Shown here piece by piece: positions 34,122-43,538 of a DNA stretch of 64,000 nucleotides. The stretch spans positions 186,001 through 250,000 of the forward strand of contig NZ_JAGHQT010000005.1 in assembly GCF_017744155.1 (NCBI RefSeq), read 5' to 3'. Position 1 is the first letter of the stretch. The number at the start of each line of letters is the position of its first letter. A program made the position numbers and the translations under genes. This stretch comes from Endozoicomonas sp. G2_1. Lineage in GTDB: Bacteria; Pseudomonadota; Gammaproteobacteria; Enterobacterales; Alteromonadaceae. The notes under the pieces are model-generated. The model was not told the DNA's origin, ran no database searches, and saw nothing but the letters and a program-made list of their open reading frames with translations.

Positions 34122-36985
34122 TGAATATTGTTTAATTGTATATATTCTGAAACTTCATTTTTGTTACCTGTAATATCAAATACTTCAGCTTCTATTAATA
34201 TTGCTTCAGCATTTTTGAATTTATAGTTAGGTAACCTATAAGTTAATACGCCATTTTTATAATCAATTTCGGCGGGGTCAATTGTAAATTGGTTATTTGT
34301 TTCATCGGATGAAAATAATGAGTTTAGTAAACCTGATGATTTGTCGTTCGAGTATACTGCCACAGATAGTTTGATAGAGTTCCAATCAATTGATGAATGA
34401 ACATCGTATGCGCCCAGTTTAATCTCTTTACCATAAGTTAAGTGTGATATTTCCATGTTGAGAACTGGCAGCTGATTATCATCGGTATAACCCATCCCAT
34501 CAGTTTGAGGAAAATCGATAGGCCCACCTAAGTCTACCCAGCGCGCAATGGTTCTTTTTTCGGCTTCAGTGATAAAGTATTTGGGATGATTTTCGGGGTA
34601 GTCCACGTCATTATCTCTAGTTTTATTGGTTCTACCGTCTAGGCGCTCACCATAAGCTGCCCACACTAATAAACTTTGTCGTGCTTGAGGAACGCGGATA
34701 TATTTACTCCTTTGGGGAACGATATAAGTTTTGCCATCAGCTCGCTTTCTATCTGATATAGTATCCCAAACATCTTTACCGTCAGAGCCATCGAGTATTA
34801 GAGAACCAGCATTTGCTTCATTATTATGGCAACTACCACAGCGCTTCTTTAATATCGGTTCTACATCTCTTCTAAATTCTACTCCTAACACATTCTTACT
34901 GATATACTCGACGCCACTTCCTTTTAAAACAGGAATTTTTCCAGCTGTCAAATCCCATAAGCCCTGCTTTAAACCAGGAGAACTTAGAGTTGTTCCAGGA
35001 ACGTTGGTTATTGGAGCTCTTAAGCCTGCAAAAGTTGTGTTAAAGTCTAGTGGCTCAATAGAATGGGCATGACAGCCTCCACAATCGGTTCTTACTTCAC
35101 CTGGTTTTAGTGCTCGCCAAGTTAATTCACTCGTGAGTGTCATTCCGTTTTTATCCAATGCCTGAATTAAAAATGGCGTTTCGGCGGGTATTTTTGCTGC
35201 CCAAGAGGTGTCTGGATTACCTTGCTCATCTATAACTGTTTTGTAGTTTAGTGGAAATTCACCGAGGATCTCCCATCGTTCTCCGTGGTAAGAACCATAC
35301 CTAGCTACCACTTGGTCAAGCCTGATGTCTTGTAGATATTTATTGATTTTTTTCCATCTTTCTTTCTCGTTGTATTTATCTATTGGCTTGGTAAATGGTT
35401 TCGCCGGAGTACCAATAATTCTTACAGCATAAATATCTGAGTTTGAGAAAATCCCTGCTTCGGCTCCTTGTACTGTCCAATTTCCACTATGTCCTTCTCT
35501 TGATGATGGCGTTTGAAATTGGTCGAAATAGCTTTCTTTATTTAAGTCCCTGTTGTACATAGAAGATGTACCGACAATTGCTGTTTGAGACCCAACTATT
35601 ATTCTTGAGTCTTGCGATACGTTTAATTGACTATTTGGTTTATCAATACCGTAAATTGATTTGTATGGAAGAACCGCTCTTGGCCATATTTCATTGTAAT
35701 AAGGACTGTCGATAACTTTTATAAGTTTGTTAGGCGTATCAATAACTTTGTGTTGAGAGTATGGAATAATATAAATGCCTGACTTCAAGTGTTGGCATAA
35801 ATTTTTTCTTTGGCAAAAATTAGTTGTATTGTTTACAGAACCTTGTGAGTAAGCAACTAATATATCATTGTTTTTAGTGGCTGACGGCATCGAATAACGA
35901 CCAGACTGCTGGGGTGCTGGGATATCTTCAGGGCTAGTATGGGGCGTAATTGTTTTTGTTCCCATACGATCGAACTCTCTGTAGCTGATGTTGACGTATG
36001 GGCTGAAAGAGAATTTTTGTTGAATCGGTTTTTTCTGATACTTGATTTTGGCTGATAGAATATCGTATTTGTTGAGTATCCCAAAACCATAGTTTGCTCC
36101 AGGATAGTAAACAGATGAAACTATTGATGAATCGGATAACTGAGTAATAAAGTGCTCTACGTTTTTATGATGGTCGTGGGGTTCCGTAAATTGTTGCAAA
36201 TTGGTTCCGTCTGGGTTTACGGTGAATAGAGGAGTCATTGCATATCTAAATTTAGTAGCGACGTCTTGCCATGTTGAGAATAAAATTCTTCCATCATTAA
36301 GCTGAATAGGGTGTTGTACAAGGTGTATCGATCCTGTTTCAAGTCGCTTAATATTTGAAAGTTTGTGGTTTTTATATTGACCATTGTGGTCATCCATGGT
36401 GAAAAGCTGTTGTACGCTTCCATTGACCACCGCATCGGTCTCAGGATTGAGTGCAACTAGAGATGAACGATTCGAAGTAAACAATATACGCCCATCTGCC
36501 AATGGTACGGGAGACATATCTCTGATACCACGAAAATCTTTTTTTCTTTTATTTGAACCTTTATTCGCAGCGTATTTACGATCGTCAAATTCGTCAGCGT
36601 ACGTCAACCTAATAGGGCTATATGTTGGATCGGTCAGATTTATTTTATAAAGCCAACTTGGTGATTTGATATTGGCGTCCTCGATTAACGAGTAATAAAC
36701 AACTTTGCCATCATATGATACGAAAGGGTCCATTACGCTGCAGCTCTGGCAGTCGACGAGCACAACCTCTTTACCTGATGCTTTTCGTAAAATTAAGTCA
36801 GCACCGGCAGCAATAATATATGGATGTTCTCCAAACGGGATACTCACAAAACCGCCGTTCGGATTTTTGGCAGGATAGCGAACGTAAATGATATCGTAAT
36901 CTAAGGTATGTCCACTAGTGATAGCAGAATAAAATATTGTGGCCAAAATAGTAGAACATCTTAAAATACGCCTGATATATTCCAA
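34118..36985 (-). CDS. HzsA-related diheme protein with beta-propeller region
   Basis: About 955 residues resembling proteins related to the alpha subunit of hydrazine synthase. A WD40/TolB-like propeller region (repeats such as DGRILFTSNRSS, DGRILFSTWQDV) spans the N-terminal half, a middle domain follows, and two c-type heme sites CGGCH (coding 35069-35083) and CGSCH (34825-34839) sit in the C-terminal part. Start: a TTG at 36985, with AAGG nine bases upstream, gives the signal peptide MEYIRRILRCSTILATIFYSAITSG; the longer ATG start at 37039 overlaps the previous gene by 53 bp and prefixes an unlikely MWSQCGG segment. A role in exopolysaccharide synthesis is not obvious. It is certainly not evidence of anammox metabolism, as other HZS subunits are absent. 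Confidence 0.75.
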   Translation of the reverse strand: MEYIRRILRCSTILATIFYSAITSGHTLDYDIIYVRYPAKNPNGGFVSIPFGEHPYIIAAGADLILRKASGKEVVLVDCQSCSVMDPFVSYDGKVVYYSLIEDANIKSPSWLYKINLTDPTYSPIRLTYADEFDDRKYAANKGSNKRKKDFRGIRDMSPVPLADGRILFTSNRSSLVALNPETDAVVNGSVQQLFTMDDHNGQYKNHKLSNIKRLETGSIHLVQHPIQLNDGRILFSTWQDVATKFRYAMTPLFTVNPDGTNLQQFTEPHDHHKNVEHFITQLSDSSIVSSVYYPGANYGFGILNKYDILSAKIKYQKKPIQQKFSFSPYVNISYREFDRMGTKTITPHTSPEDIPAPQQSGRYSMPSATKNNDILVAYSQGSVNNTTNFCQRKNLCQHLKSGIYIIPYSQHKVIDTPNKLIKVIDSPYYNEIWPRAVLPYKSIYGIDKPNSQLNVSQDSRIIVGSQTAIVGTSSMYNRDLNKESYFDQFQTPSSREGHSGNWTVQGAEAGIFSNSDIYAVRIIGTPAKPFTKPIDKYNEKERWKKINKYLQDIRLDQVVARYGSYHGERWEILGEFPLNYKTVIDEQGNPDTSWAAKIPAETPFLIQALDKNGMTLTSELTWRALKPGEVRTDCGGCHAHSIEPLDFNTTFAGLRAPITNVPGTTLSSPGLKQGLWDLTAGKIPVLKGSGVEYISKNVLGVEFRRDVEPILKKRCGSCHNNEANAGSLILDGSDGKDVWDTISDRKRADGKTYIVPQRSKYIRVPQARQSLLVWAAYGERLDGRTNKTRDNDVDYPENHPKYFITEAEKRTIARWVDLGGPIDFPQTDGMGYTDDNQLPVLNMEISHLTYGKEIKLGAYDVHSSIDWNSIKLSVAVYSNDKSSGLLNSLFSSDETNNQFTIDPAEIDYKNGVLTYRLPNYKFKNAEAILIEAEVFDITGNKNEVSEYIQLNNIH

Positions 36986-36986
36986 A

Positions 36987-38027
36987 TTAGCTCGCCTTGT
37001 TGCTGTGTAAGAGTATGTCCCGCCACATTGACTCCACAATACTAGGGGAATAGTTCTTTTTCCAGAATTGTATTGCCGAGTCTGTATATTTGCGTTTATT
37101 TTCTAAAAAATTATTGACAGCTTCACTAGCACCTAAGTTATCGTTGTTCTGAATGGTATAAACAGCTTCACACTCTCTGTATTGTGTAAATGCGGGAATA
37201 TCGGAAATAACGCACGGAATACCTGCACTAAGTGCCTCAGCCACAACTAGGCCAAAGGTCTCAGAGTGGCTAGGAAATATCAATACGTCAAAAGTATTGT
37301 AAATATTAGATTTGTTTTGTTCCCATTCATAGTGAGGTTTTATTTTATTGTTTTCAAATTTAGTACTTACTCTCCAAAGGTGCAACTTAGATGCATTGGT
37401 CAATTCGAATATATCAATAATTCGACCTAAATTTTTGCGAGGCTGATCCAAATCACCAACGCATCCAACATTAGTTGTTGATACTGTTTTTTCTATTTTG
37501 TCGATCACATTTGGGATAACAAAAAATTTATTACCCTCTAATTGAAAACTATCTTGTTGGCAGCGGTCAACAAAATGGACTATGTCTGCTGCATCGAGTG
37601 TTTTTCTCATTTCTATAGGAGGTCGACCATGGCAGCTATCTAATAAGCAGTGACACGTGACTAGAATTTTACTATTAGTTTTCTCTCTTAGTGTTTGTAT
37701 TTCTTCAGCTGTCGTTGTGTCATCACATATAACCCAATCATATTTAGCCGATAAATTGGTAGTAAATATCGAGCTTGTATATAATTTGTTGAGATTGTTA
37801 GAGGGTCTAGTGTAGAAAAAAGTGCATGCAAAATTTGATAATATTTTTGCAATCGCGGCAACAGCGATACTGCCCCCTGAATTTCCTTCATAGCGACAAT
37901 AAAATAGCACATTGATTGATTTTTCTTTTGTTTGATGTCTGCGTATGTTCTTAAGGCAGTTTTTTATAAAAACGTAGTTGCTGACAATAATTTGCACAGC
38001 TCGTTTTATCTTCCAAGGAAGCCTCAT
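36987..38027 (-). CDS. glycosyltransferase family 4
   Basis: The 346-residue protein has the GT-B donor-binding region VCVGDLDQPRKNLGRI-like stretch (VGCVGDLDQPRKN) and FPSHSETFGLVVAEALSAGIPCVIS, typical of GT4 enzymes. The N-terminal part contains the glycine-rich NSGGSIAVAAIAKIL loop. It should be a cytoplasmic enzyme adding a sugar to the glycan. It is the third gene of a minus-strand unit: acyltransferase, ligase, this gene, HzsA-related protein. The spacing to the ligase is 3 bp. Confidence 0.88.
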   Translation of the reverse strand: MRLPWKIKRAVQIIVSNYVFIKNCLKNIRRHQTKEKSINVLFYCRYEGNSGGSIAVAAIAKILSNFACTFFYTRPSNNLNKLYTSSIFTTNLSAKYDWVICDDTTTAEEIQTLREKTNSKILVTCHCLLDSCHGRPPIEMRKTLDAADIVHFVDRCQQDSFQLEGNKFFVIPNVIDKIEKTVSTTNVGCVGDLDQPRKNLGRIIDIFELTNASKLHLWRVSTKFENNKIKPHYEWEQNKSNIYNTFDVLIFPSHSETFGLVVAEALSAGIPCVISDIPAFTQYRECEAVYTIQNNDNLGASEAVNNFLENKRKYTDSAIQFWKKNYSPSIVESMWRDILLHSNKAS

Positions 38028-38030
38028 AAA

Positions 38031-39341
38031 TTAATTCTCATTGCTTTTGATATTTTGTAATTTATATATTGAATATATGGCTGCTGTAATTAACGCAAGC
38101 CATATAAATGCCTCAGCTCTTAGTCTATTGATAAATACACACGTGACAAACCAACAAATACAAGCAGATCTAATAAAAAGGGCTAAATTAAATAAATCGA
38201 CTTGATTTTTCTTTATTGCCCCTTCTAAGACTTTATTACAGCTACCAAGCATCTTTAAAACGAGTAGAAGCAGAACAAAAGCTCCCATGTAGCCAATTTC
38301 AGTAAGTGCTTCAAAATAAGTTGAGTGCACCGTTTTGTAGCCTGTTTTACCTAAATCAATATCACTCGGGAGATATGCTTTGTTATTGAAGTTAAAATGT
38401 AAAATCCCCCCACCGAACGGGTAATCTTTTGACATAGCAACAGCAGCCTTCCAAAAATATACCCTAGTCGCACCTGTTTCTTGGCTTTTTGCTGCTTCTA
38501 TATTTTGTTGCTCATGTTTTATTGTCATAAAACGGTTTAACATACCATCATCAACGATAGATATGGTTCCGATTATTCCGACTACAGCGATGATGAATAT
38601 TTTTTTTAATTGTTGCTTTACTATACCTTTACTTTTTAACATGGAATAACCTGTAATAGCAGCTGATACTAATACAGCTAAAACTGCAGCTCTGCTATTA
38701 ATTAGTATTACAGCATTTGCTATTAATGCGGAAGCTATTAGTGCGATGAACCTTTGCCAATTTTTTTTTGCACTAAAAATAAAGTAAACAGAAAGCATTA
38801 GAGCTGACGCTAGCAGTGCTGCGACATCATTAGCATCTGGGCTATCAACGGTTCCAACACCTTCGACCCTGTCGCCATAATTTCTACCTGTTTGGAAAAT
38901 ATAAAAGCTTAAGTATGTTGCACCACCAACATAACCACCAAGGACTATCTTCAGATGGTCGTAGGAGTTTATTAGCTTAAACGCAAAAATAGCGACTAAT
39001 AGTGATTGAGCAAAGTACTGAAGTTGTATCAAATGATAATCAGGTATCGATGAAAAGGGAGTTGAAATAAGATACAAGATTAAAATTATTAGCAAATAAT
39101 TAAACTGGGCTGTTTTAAATATTCTGTTTTGTGATTTGTTCCAGTGTACTAAGCCTAAAAAAAGTAAAATTGATCCTGAAAAAAATGAGTAGCTTAAATC
39201 GGGTATTGACGAGCCCCACCAACGTGAACTGGGATACATAAAATATATCGTTTGATACAATACAAATATAAATACAGGGGCAATTCTTAGAGCTAGAATT
39301 GGCAACATTACCCAGCTGAAAACAAAAAGAATAGTATGCAT
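38031..39341 (-). CDS. O-antigen ligase/polymerase family membrane protein
   Basis: The 436-residue protein has about ten to twelve membrane helices and a large periplasmic loop (about 270-330, with ATRVYFWKAAVAMSKDYPFGGGILHFN), as in WaaL/Wzy family enzymes. The RVYFWKAA and VHSTYFEALTEIGYMGA segments are characteristic of Wzy_C-type ligases. The N-terminal YFMYPSSRWWG resembles the O-glycosylation ligases associated with exosortase A. It may polymerise the repeat units or attach them to an acceptor such as a protein. It lies 3 bp before the GT4 gene and 2 bp after the acyltransferase. Confidence 0.85.
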   Translation of the reverse strand: MHTILFVFSWVMLPILALRIAPVFIFVLYQTIYFMYPSSRWWGSSIPDLSYSFFSGSILLFLGLVHWNKSQNRIFKTAQFNYLLIILILYLISTPFSSIPDYHLIQLQYFAQSLLVAIFAFKLINSYDHLKIVLGGYVGGATYLSFYIFQTGRNYGDRVEGVGTVDSPDANDVAALLASALMLSVYFIFSAKKNWQRFIALIASALIANAVILINSRAAVLAVLVSAAITGYSMLKSKGIVKQQLKKIFIIAVVGIIGTISIVDDGMLNRFMTIKHEQQNIEAAKSQETGATRVYFWKAAVAMSKDYPFGGGILHFNFNNKAYLPSDIDLGKTGYKTVHSTYFEALTEIGYMGAFVLLLLVLKMLGSCNKVLEGAIKKNQVDLFNLALFIRSACICWFVTCVFINRLRAEAFIWLALITAAIYSIYKLQNIKSNEN

Positions 39342-39343
39342 TT

Positions 39344-41233
39344 TTATATATCTTTTATTACTATGTTACCAAGTACAAATCTAGAACCAAATTTTGACAA
39401 ATGACCTGCATCACGGTAAAGAGTTACACCATCGACCTCAGTTAAACATTTGTTGTTTTGACACATAATATCTGACAGTTCAAATACCTTAACGTGCTGT
39501 TTCATAACTTTAATTACACTATGTACGTCTTTTTGAAACTCAATTGCTTTTTCACTAGTTATTTCACATTTTGCATTCAAAAGAAGGTTACTTGATTCTC
39601 GTTGATTACACTGATAAATATCAAGACCAGTTGATGGTGGCGGAGTTACAAATATAACTTCTTTTCCTTGGTGTTTTAACTTGTTTACCGTTACCAAGAA
39701 AGAATCGATTAAAATATCTGCGTTTGCTTTTTCAGTATGCCCGTTAACAAGTATCGAGTTACTTTTTGAAAGGTAATAGTCTAGTGGTGAGCTAATTATT
39801 ACATATTTAATGCTGTCGGAAGATATTATATAGTCTAGAGCTTTTTCATTATAAGAAATACAGCTTTTGGCCCAAGTTTTGTTATATTTTTTAGATATCT
39901 GAGCTATGTTGATAAAAGGCCCGCAAGCAGGTTTTGTAATTTGTACTAGGTTATCATTGGATTCAATTAAACCTTCTATCAAGTGCATTGCAAAGCTGTC
40001 TCCCCAAATAGCTGCGGTAGGATATACGCCTTTATGACATTCTTCTTTGATTTGCATGTATTGATTGACTTCGCAATTCGTAGCTAGACCATAATTTGAT
40101 CGGCTCTCTTTATCTTCATTATCTTGAATTAACAGAAAAGGTAGAGAAAAAAGAACAATTAATGGTAACAATACTCTTGGCCACGTCTGAAAAATTACTC
40201 TACCCCGTTCAAAACGAAATTTATTTTCAATATATTTGTATTGAAAATAAGCCAATATTAAAGATGTAATAATTAGCAAAACTGAGATTATAGTAGGAAC
40301 TTGCTTGATATAAACAACATTAGCCAAGCTAAATAATGGCCAGTGAATCAAATAGAGTGAATAAGACCAATCACCTATTTTGGCAACATAAAATATAATT
40401 TTATTGTGAGGTAGCCAGTTGTCATCGCCTAGCAATAGAATGGCAGTGAGAGTTACTATAATTAATGCTTCAAGACTTGGGTGTTCAAAATTTATTTGTA
40501 TAAAAAATAATATGAATATTGATATAAGAGATACATATTTAATTGTAACGGGAATCTTGACTGAAGGCTTATATAACATTACCCAAGCTACAAAAGAACC
40601 CGCTAATAATTCCCACATTCTTGTTGGTAAAAGAAAGAAAGCCCACTCTGATTTTTTTACGTCTGCAATTCTCCACAGAAAAGGAGCTTCTTGATTGAGA
40701 CTGTATATCCAAGTTATACAAAATATAAAACTTACTATTAGCAAAAGAGTTAAAAAGAAGATCCGGCTCTTTTGCGGTATGCAAAAAAGTAATAATGGTA
40801 GAAAAAAATAAAACTGTTCTTCAAGTGATAGAGACCAGATATGTAGCAGGGGTTTTAGTTCTGACGCGGACTCAAAATAACCAGACTGACTTGGGAGTAC
40901 AAAATTACTCGTAAATGAAATGGCTCCTATGAACTGTTTAATAAATTCTTGCCAGTATTGTTCTGTAAGTAAAAGTGAACATAGGACGAAAGTTACTAAT
41001 AGTGTTGAATACAATGCTGGTAATAATCTTTGCGCTCGCTTTAAATAAAATCCACTAAAACTAAAAGAATTTTGATCTAATTGCTTCAAGATTATCTTTG
41101 TTATCAAAAAACCAGAAATGACGAAAAAAATATCAACACCGAGAAAGCCAAAAGGGATAAGTTCTAGGCCTGAGTGATAGATAACTACAGATATTACTGC
41201 TATTCCTCGTAAAAATTGAACATCTGTTCTCAT
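39344..41233 (-). CDS. membrane O-acyltransferase with SGNH domain (OafA-like), 1
   Basis: This 629-residue enzyme acylates surface glycans. The N-terminal acyltransferase-3 domain (about 1-360, ten membrane helices) begins RTDVQFLRGIAVISVVIYHS and has GFLGVDIFFVISGFL. The C-terminal SGNH domain (about 385-629) has the nucleophile in WGDSFA and the Asp-His in RDAGHLSKFG. The arrangement is that of Oaf/OatA-type O-acetyltransferases. Its gene leads the minus-strand four-gene unit and is divergent from another acyltransferase gene, with 236 bp between them. Confidence 0.92.
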   Translation of the reverse strand: MRTDVQFLRGIAVISVVIYHSGLELIPFGFLGVDIFFVISGFLITKIILKQLDQNSFSFSGFYLKRAQRLLPALYSTLLVTFVLCSLLLTEQYWQEFIKQFIGAISFTSNFVLPSQSGYFESASELKPLLHIWSLSLEEQFYFFLPLLLFCIPQKSRIFFLTLLLIVSFIFCITWIYSLNQEAPFLWRIADVKKSEWAFFLLPTRMWELLAGSFVAWVMLYKPSVKIPVTIKYVSLISIFILFFIQINFEHPSLEALIIVTLTAILLLGDDNWLPHNKIIFYVAKIGDWSYSLYLIHWPLFSLANVVYIKQVPTIISVLLIITSLILAYFQYKYIENKFRFERGRVIFQTWPRVLLPLIVLFSLPFLLIQDNEDKESRSNYGLATNCEVNQYMQIKEECHKGVYPTAAIWGDSFAMHLIEGLIESNDNLVQITKPACGPFINIAQISKKYNKTWAKSCISYNEKALDYIISSDSIKYVIISSPLDYYLSKSNSILVNGHTEKANADILIDSFLVTVNKLKHQGKEVIFVTPPPSTGLDIYQCNQRESSNLLLNAKCEITSEKAIEFQKDVHSVIKVMKQHVKVFELSDIMCQNNKCLTEVDGVTLYRDAGHLSKFGSRFVLGNIVIKDI

Positions 41234-41469
41234 TCGTATTAACTCAATTGATAGTTTTATAAGTTGTTAAATAATAAATAAAAATTAACAAATTAACCAC
41301 TTTTCATTTAATATGTAGTTGATCGTCAAATTATAGTTATGCTGTTATAAACTTAAAGCACTAAGATATTTCTCAGGTGCAACGGTTATAATAAACTGTT
41401 CTTTGAAATCAATATAATGACAAAAGCTCAAGGTTAATAATAAAAACTGAAACGTTTCTGGGGATCTCG

Positions 41470-43455
41470 ATGATAGTAGAACAGTTAGTTGATAAAAAGT
41501 ACAGAAATGACATTCAAGGAATTCGAGTTCTTGGAGCTTTTATTATTTTGATCTTTCACATCTGGTTTAATAGGGTTTCAGGTGGAGTAGATGTATTCTT
41601 TGTTGTTTCCGGTTATCTTATGGCCTCAGTTCTAGTAACAGACTATTTAAATCATGGTTTTGAATCGGTTCTTTGTTTTTGGGCTAGAATTGCTAAGCGT
41701 ATTATTCCGTCGACAATAACTATTTTAATAGTTACGGTTGTAGCTGGCTACTTTATATTACCACCAACATTAATAGAACCATTTTTAGAGGAAGTAATAT
41801 CTGTTCTATTTCATGTTGAAAACATTAAGTTGATTCTAAATTCCGTTGACTACCTTGCAAGAGAGTTCCCCCCCAGCCCTGTGCAACAGTTTTGGGCTTT
41901 ATCTGTGCAGGTTCAGTTTTATTTTCTACTTCCTTTTATATTGTTGCCAAGCCTTAGGGTATCTCAAGCAACCAACAGTCTCAATTTTTTGTTTTTTGTC
42001 TTGTTTACACTAATACTTAGCTCATTTTGTTATTCATTGTATCTGACTAGCATAGAGCCTAGTACCGCGTACTTTCACCCTTTAACTAGAGCTTGGGAGT
42101 TTTTTTCTGGGGTATTCCTATTTTTTTTGATAAAAAAAATCAAATTAAAAAGCCGGGTTAGTGGTTTGTTTTCTATTGTAGGCATAGTACTTTTGCTTTG
42201 CGCTGCATTGTTGGTTTCACCTGATTTAAATTACCCAGGGTATGTTGCGACTATACCTGTCTGTGCGGCGATTTTGCTAATATTATCTGGGACCTATGAG
42301 CAGTTGTATGTCAATAAACTATTAGCAACGCCATGGTTTTCGAAAATGGGCTCATACTCTTTTACCATTTACCTCTGGCATTGGCCTGTTTTGGTGTTTT
42401 ATCGAGAGATAAACGGCGGCAAAGAAGCTTCACTTTTAGGTGGCTTGTTGATAATTTCTGCCAGTTTAGTACTTGCTTTTTTAACTAGTGAATATGTCGA
42501 GAAGCCTCTAAAGTCAATAGATAAGTCTAAGTGGAAATTGGTTGGAGTAAGTTCTGTTGCTGTTTCTTGCTCGACAGCTTTTTTTTGTTGGTGGTTGTTA
42601 ATAGATTATAGAAGCTTACAAAATGAGGTGTATAACTCTATAGATAGCAAAGTTGTAGCTACCGATTGGTCTCCTGAATACGTAAATATCGCAACAACAA
42701 TTGATGACAATTACGCAAATATTACCAGAAAGCAGCTTTTAGCGGTCAGATGGAACCGTCCAAAATCAATTAGAGAAGGGTGTCAGCAACGGCCTACTAT
42801 ATCCGACTTGATAATATGTGAGTATGGCAACTTGAATTCAGATAGAGTTTTGATGTTAGTGGGGAGTTCCCATGCAGCTCAGTGGATGTATCCTATTGAA
42901 CAGTTGGCGATTGAATATGGTTTTAAATTGAAGGTCATGACAAAGTCTGGCTGTCCATTTGGAGCATTACAAAACAGTGGGAATTCTTGCAGTCAATGGA
43001 ATAAGCAGGTAATTGAAAAATTGATAGAGGACAAACCTAGTTTGTTAATTGTAAATGCAACGTTAACTTCATCAGTATCTAAAGAGTTTGTGCCCCAAGA
43101 GTGGGTTGAACAGTGGAAGCTTGTGAGTAGCGAAGGTATTAAAATTATTGGCATTCGAGACAACCCTCGAAGGCTAGAGGACTTAACAACTTGTATTTCA
43201 AGAAATATACAGAACTATAATTTAGTATGCAGGCTCGATTCATCTGATCTATTAGACAATGACGTGCTTTTGGAACACGCATTGGAAAATGTAATCGATA
43301 CCAGCTCATATTTTTGTTCTGACGGTGTTTGTCCGCCAATTATTAGTAATTTTATAGTGCTCAGGGATAAGCACCACATAAATGAGCTTTACGTCAGGCA
43401 TATCTCCCATGAAATTCAACAAAAAATTAAGAGCTTTTATCCAGAACTGTTTTAA
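41470..43455 (+). CDS. membrane O-acyltransferase with SGNH domain (OafA-like), 2
   Basis: A 661-residue homologue of the previous gene, transcribed in the opposite direction. The acyltransferase-3 domain (about 1-360) starts RNDIQGIRVLGAFIILIFHIW and contains VSGGVDVFFVVSGYL. The SGNH region has the nucleophile block as VGSSHAAQW (Ser-Ser-His instead of Asp-Ser-His) and a C-terminal DKHH that would supply the Asp/His pair. The two enzymes differ strongly, so they may acylate different positions. The ATG has GGGGAT shortly upstream. It is a single-gene unit flanked by the opposing 43539 gene; 84 bp separate the stops. Confidence 0.88.
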   Translation: MIVEQLVDKKYRNDIQGIRVLGAFIILIFHIWFNRVSGGVDVFFVVSGYLMASVLVTDYLNHGFESVLCFWARIAKRIIPSTITILIVTVVAGYFILPPTLIEPFLEEVISVLFHVENIKLILNSVDYLAREFPPSPVQQFWALSVQVQFYFLLPFILLPSLRVSQATNSLNFLFFVLFTLILSSFCYSLYLTSIEPSTAYFHPLTRAWEFFSGVFLFFLIKKIKLKSRVSGLFSIVGIVLLLCAALLVSPDLNYPGYVATIPVCAAILLILSGTYEQLYVNKLLATPWFSKMGSYSFTIYLWHWPVLVFYREINGGKEASLLGGLLIISASLVLAFLTSEYVEKPLKSIDKSKWKLVGVSSVAVSCSTAFFCWWLLIDYRSLQNEVYNSIDSKVVATDWSPEYVNIATTIDDNYANITRKQLLAVRWNRPKSIREGCQQRPTISDLIICEYGNLNSDRVLMLVGSSHAAQWMYPIEQLAIEYGFKLKVMTKSGCPFGALQNSGNSCSQWNKQVIEKLIEDKPSLLIVNATLTSSVSKEFVPQEWVEQWKLVSSEGIKIIGIRDNPRRLEDLTTCISRNIQNYNLVCRLDSSDLLDNDVLLEHALENVIDTSSYFCSDGVCPPIISNFIVLRDKHHINELYVRHISHEIQQKIKSFYPELF

Positions 43456-43538
43456 TCTGTGTGAAGTTCACAAATTATACCTGATGAAACTATATGATTG
43501 GTTAAACTCAAGGGCGATAGCAGCTAAAGTAGCTGAAT

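Noticed and set aside
34118-36985. Evidence of anammox metabolism from the HzsA-related protein
   Set aside because: Only one distantly related subunit is present; no other hydrazine synthase or dehydrogenase gene is visible.
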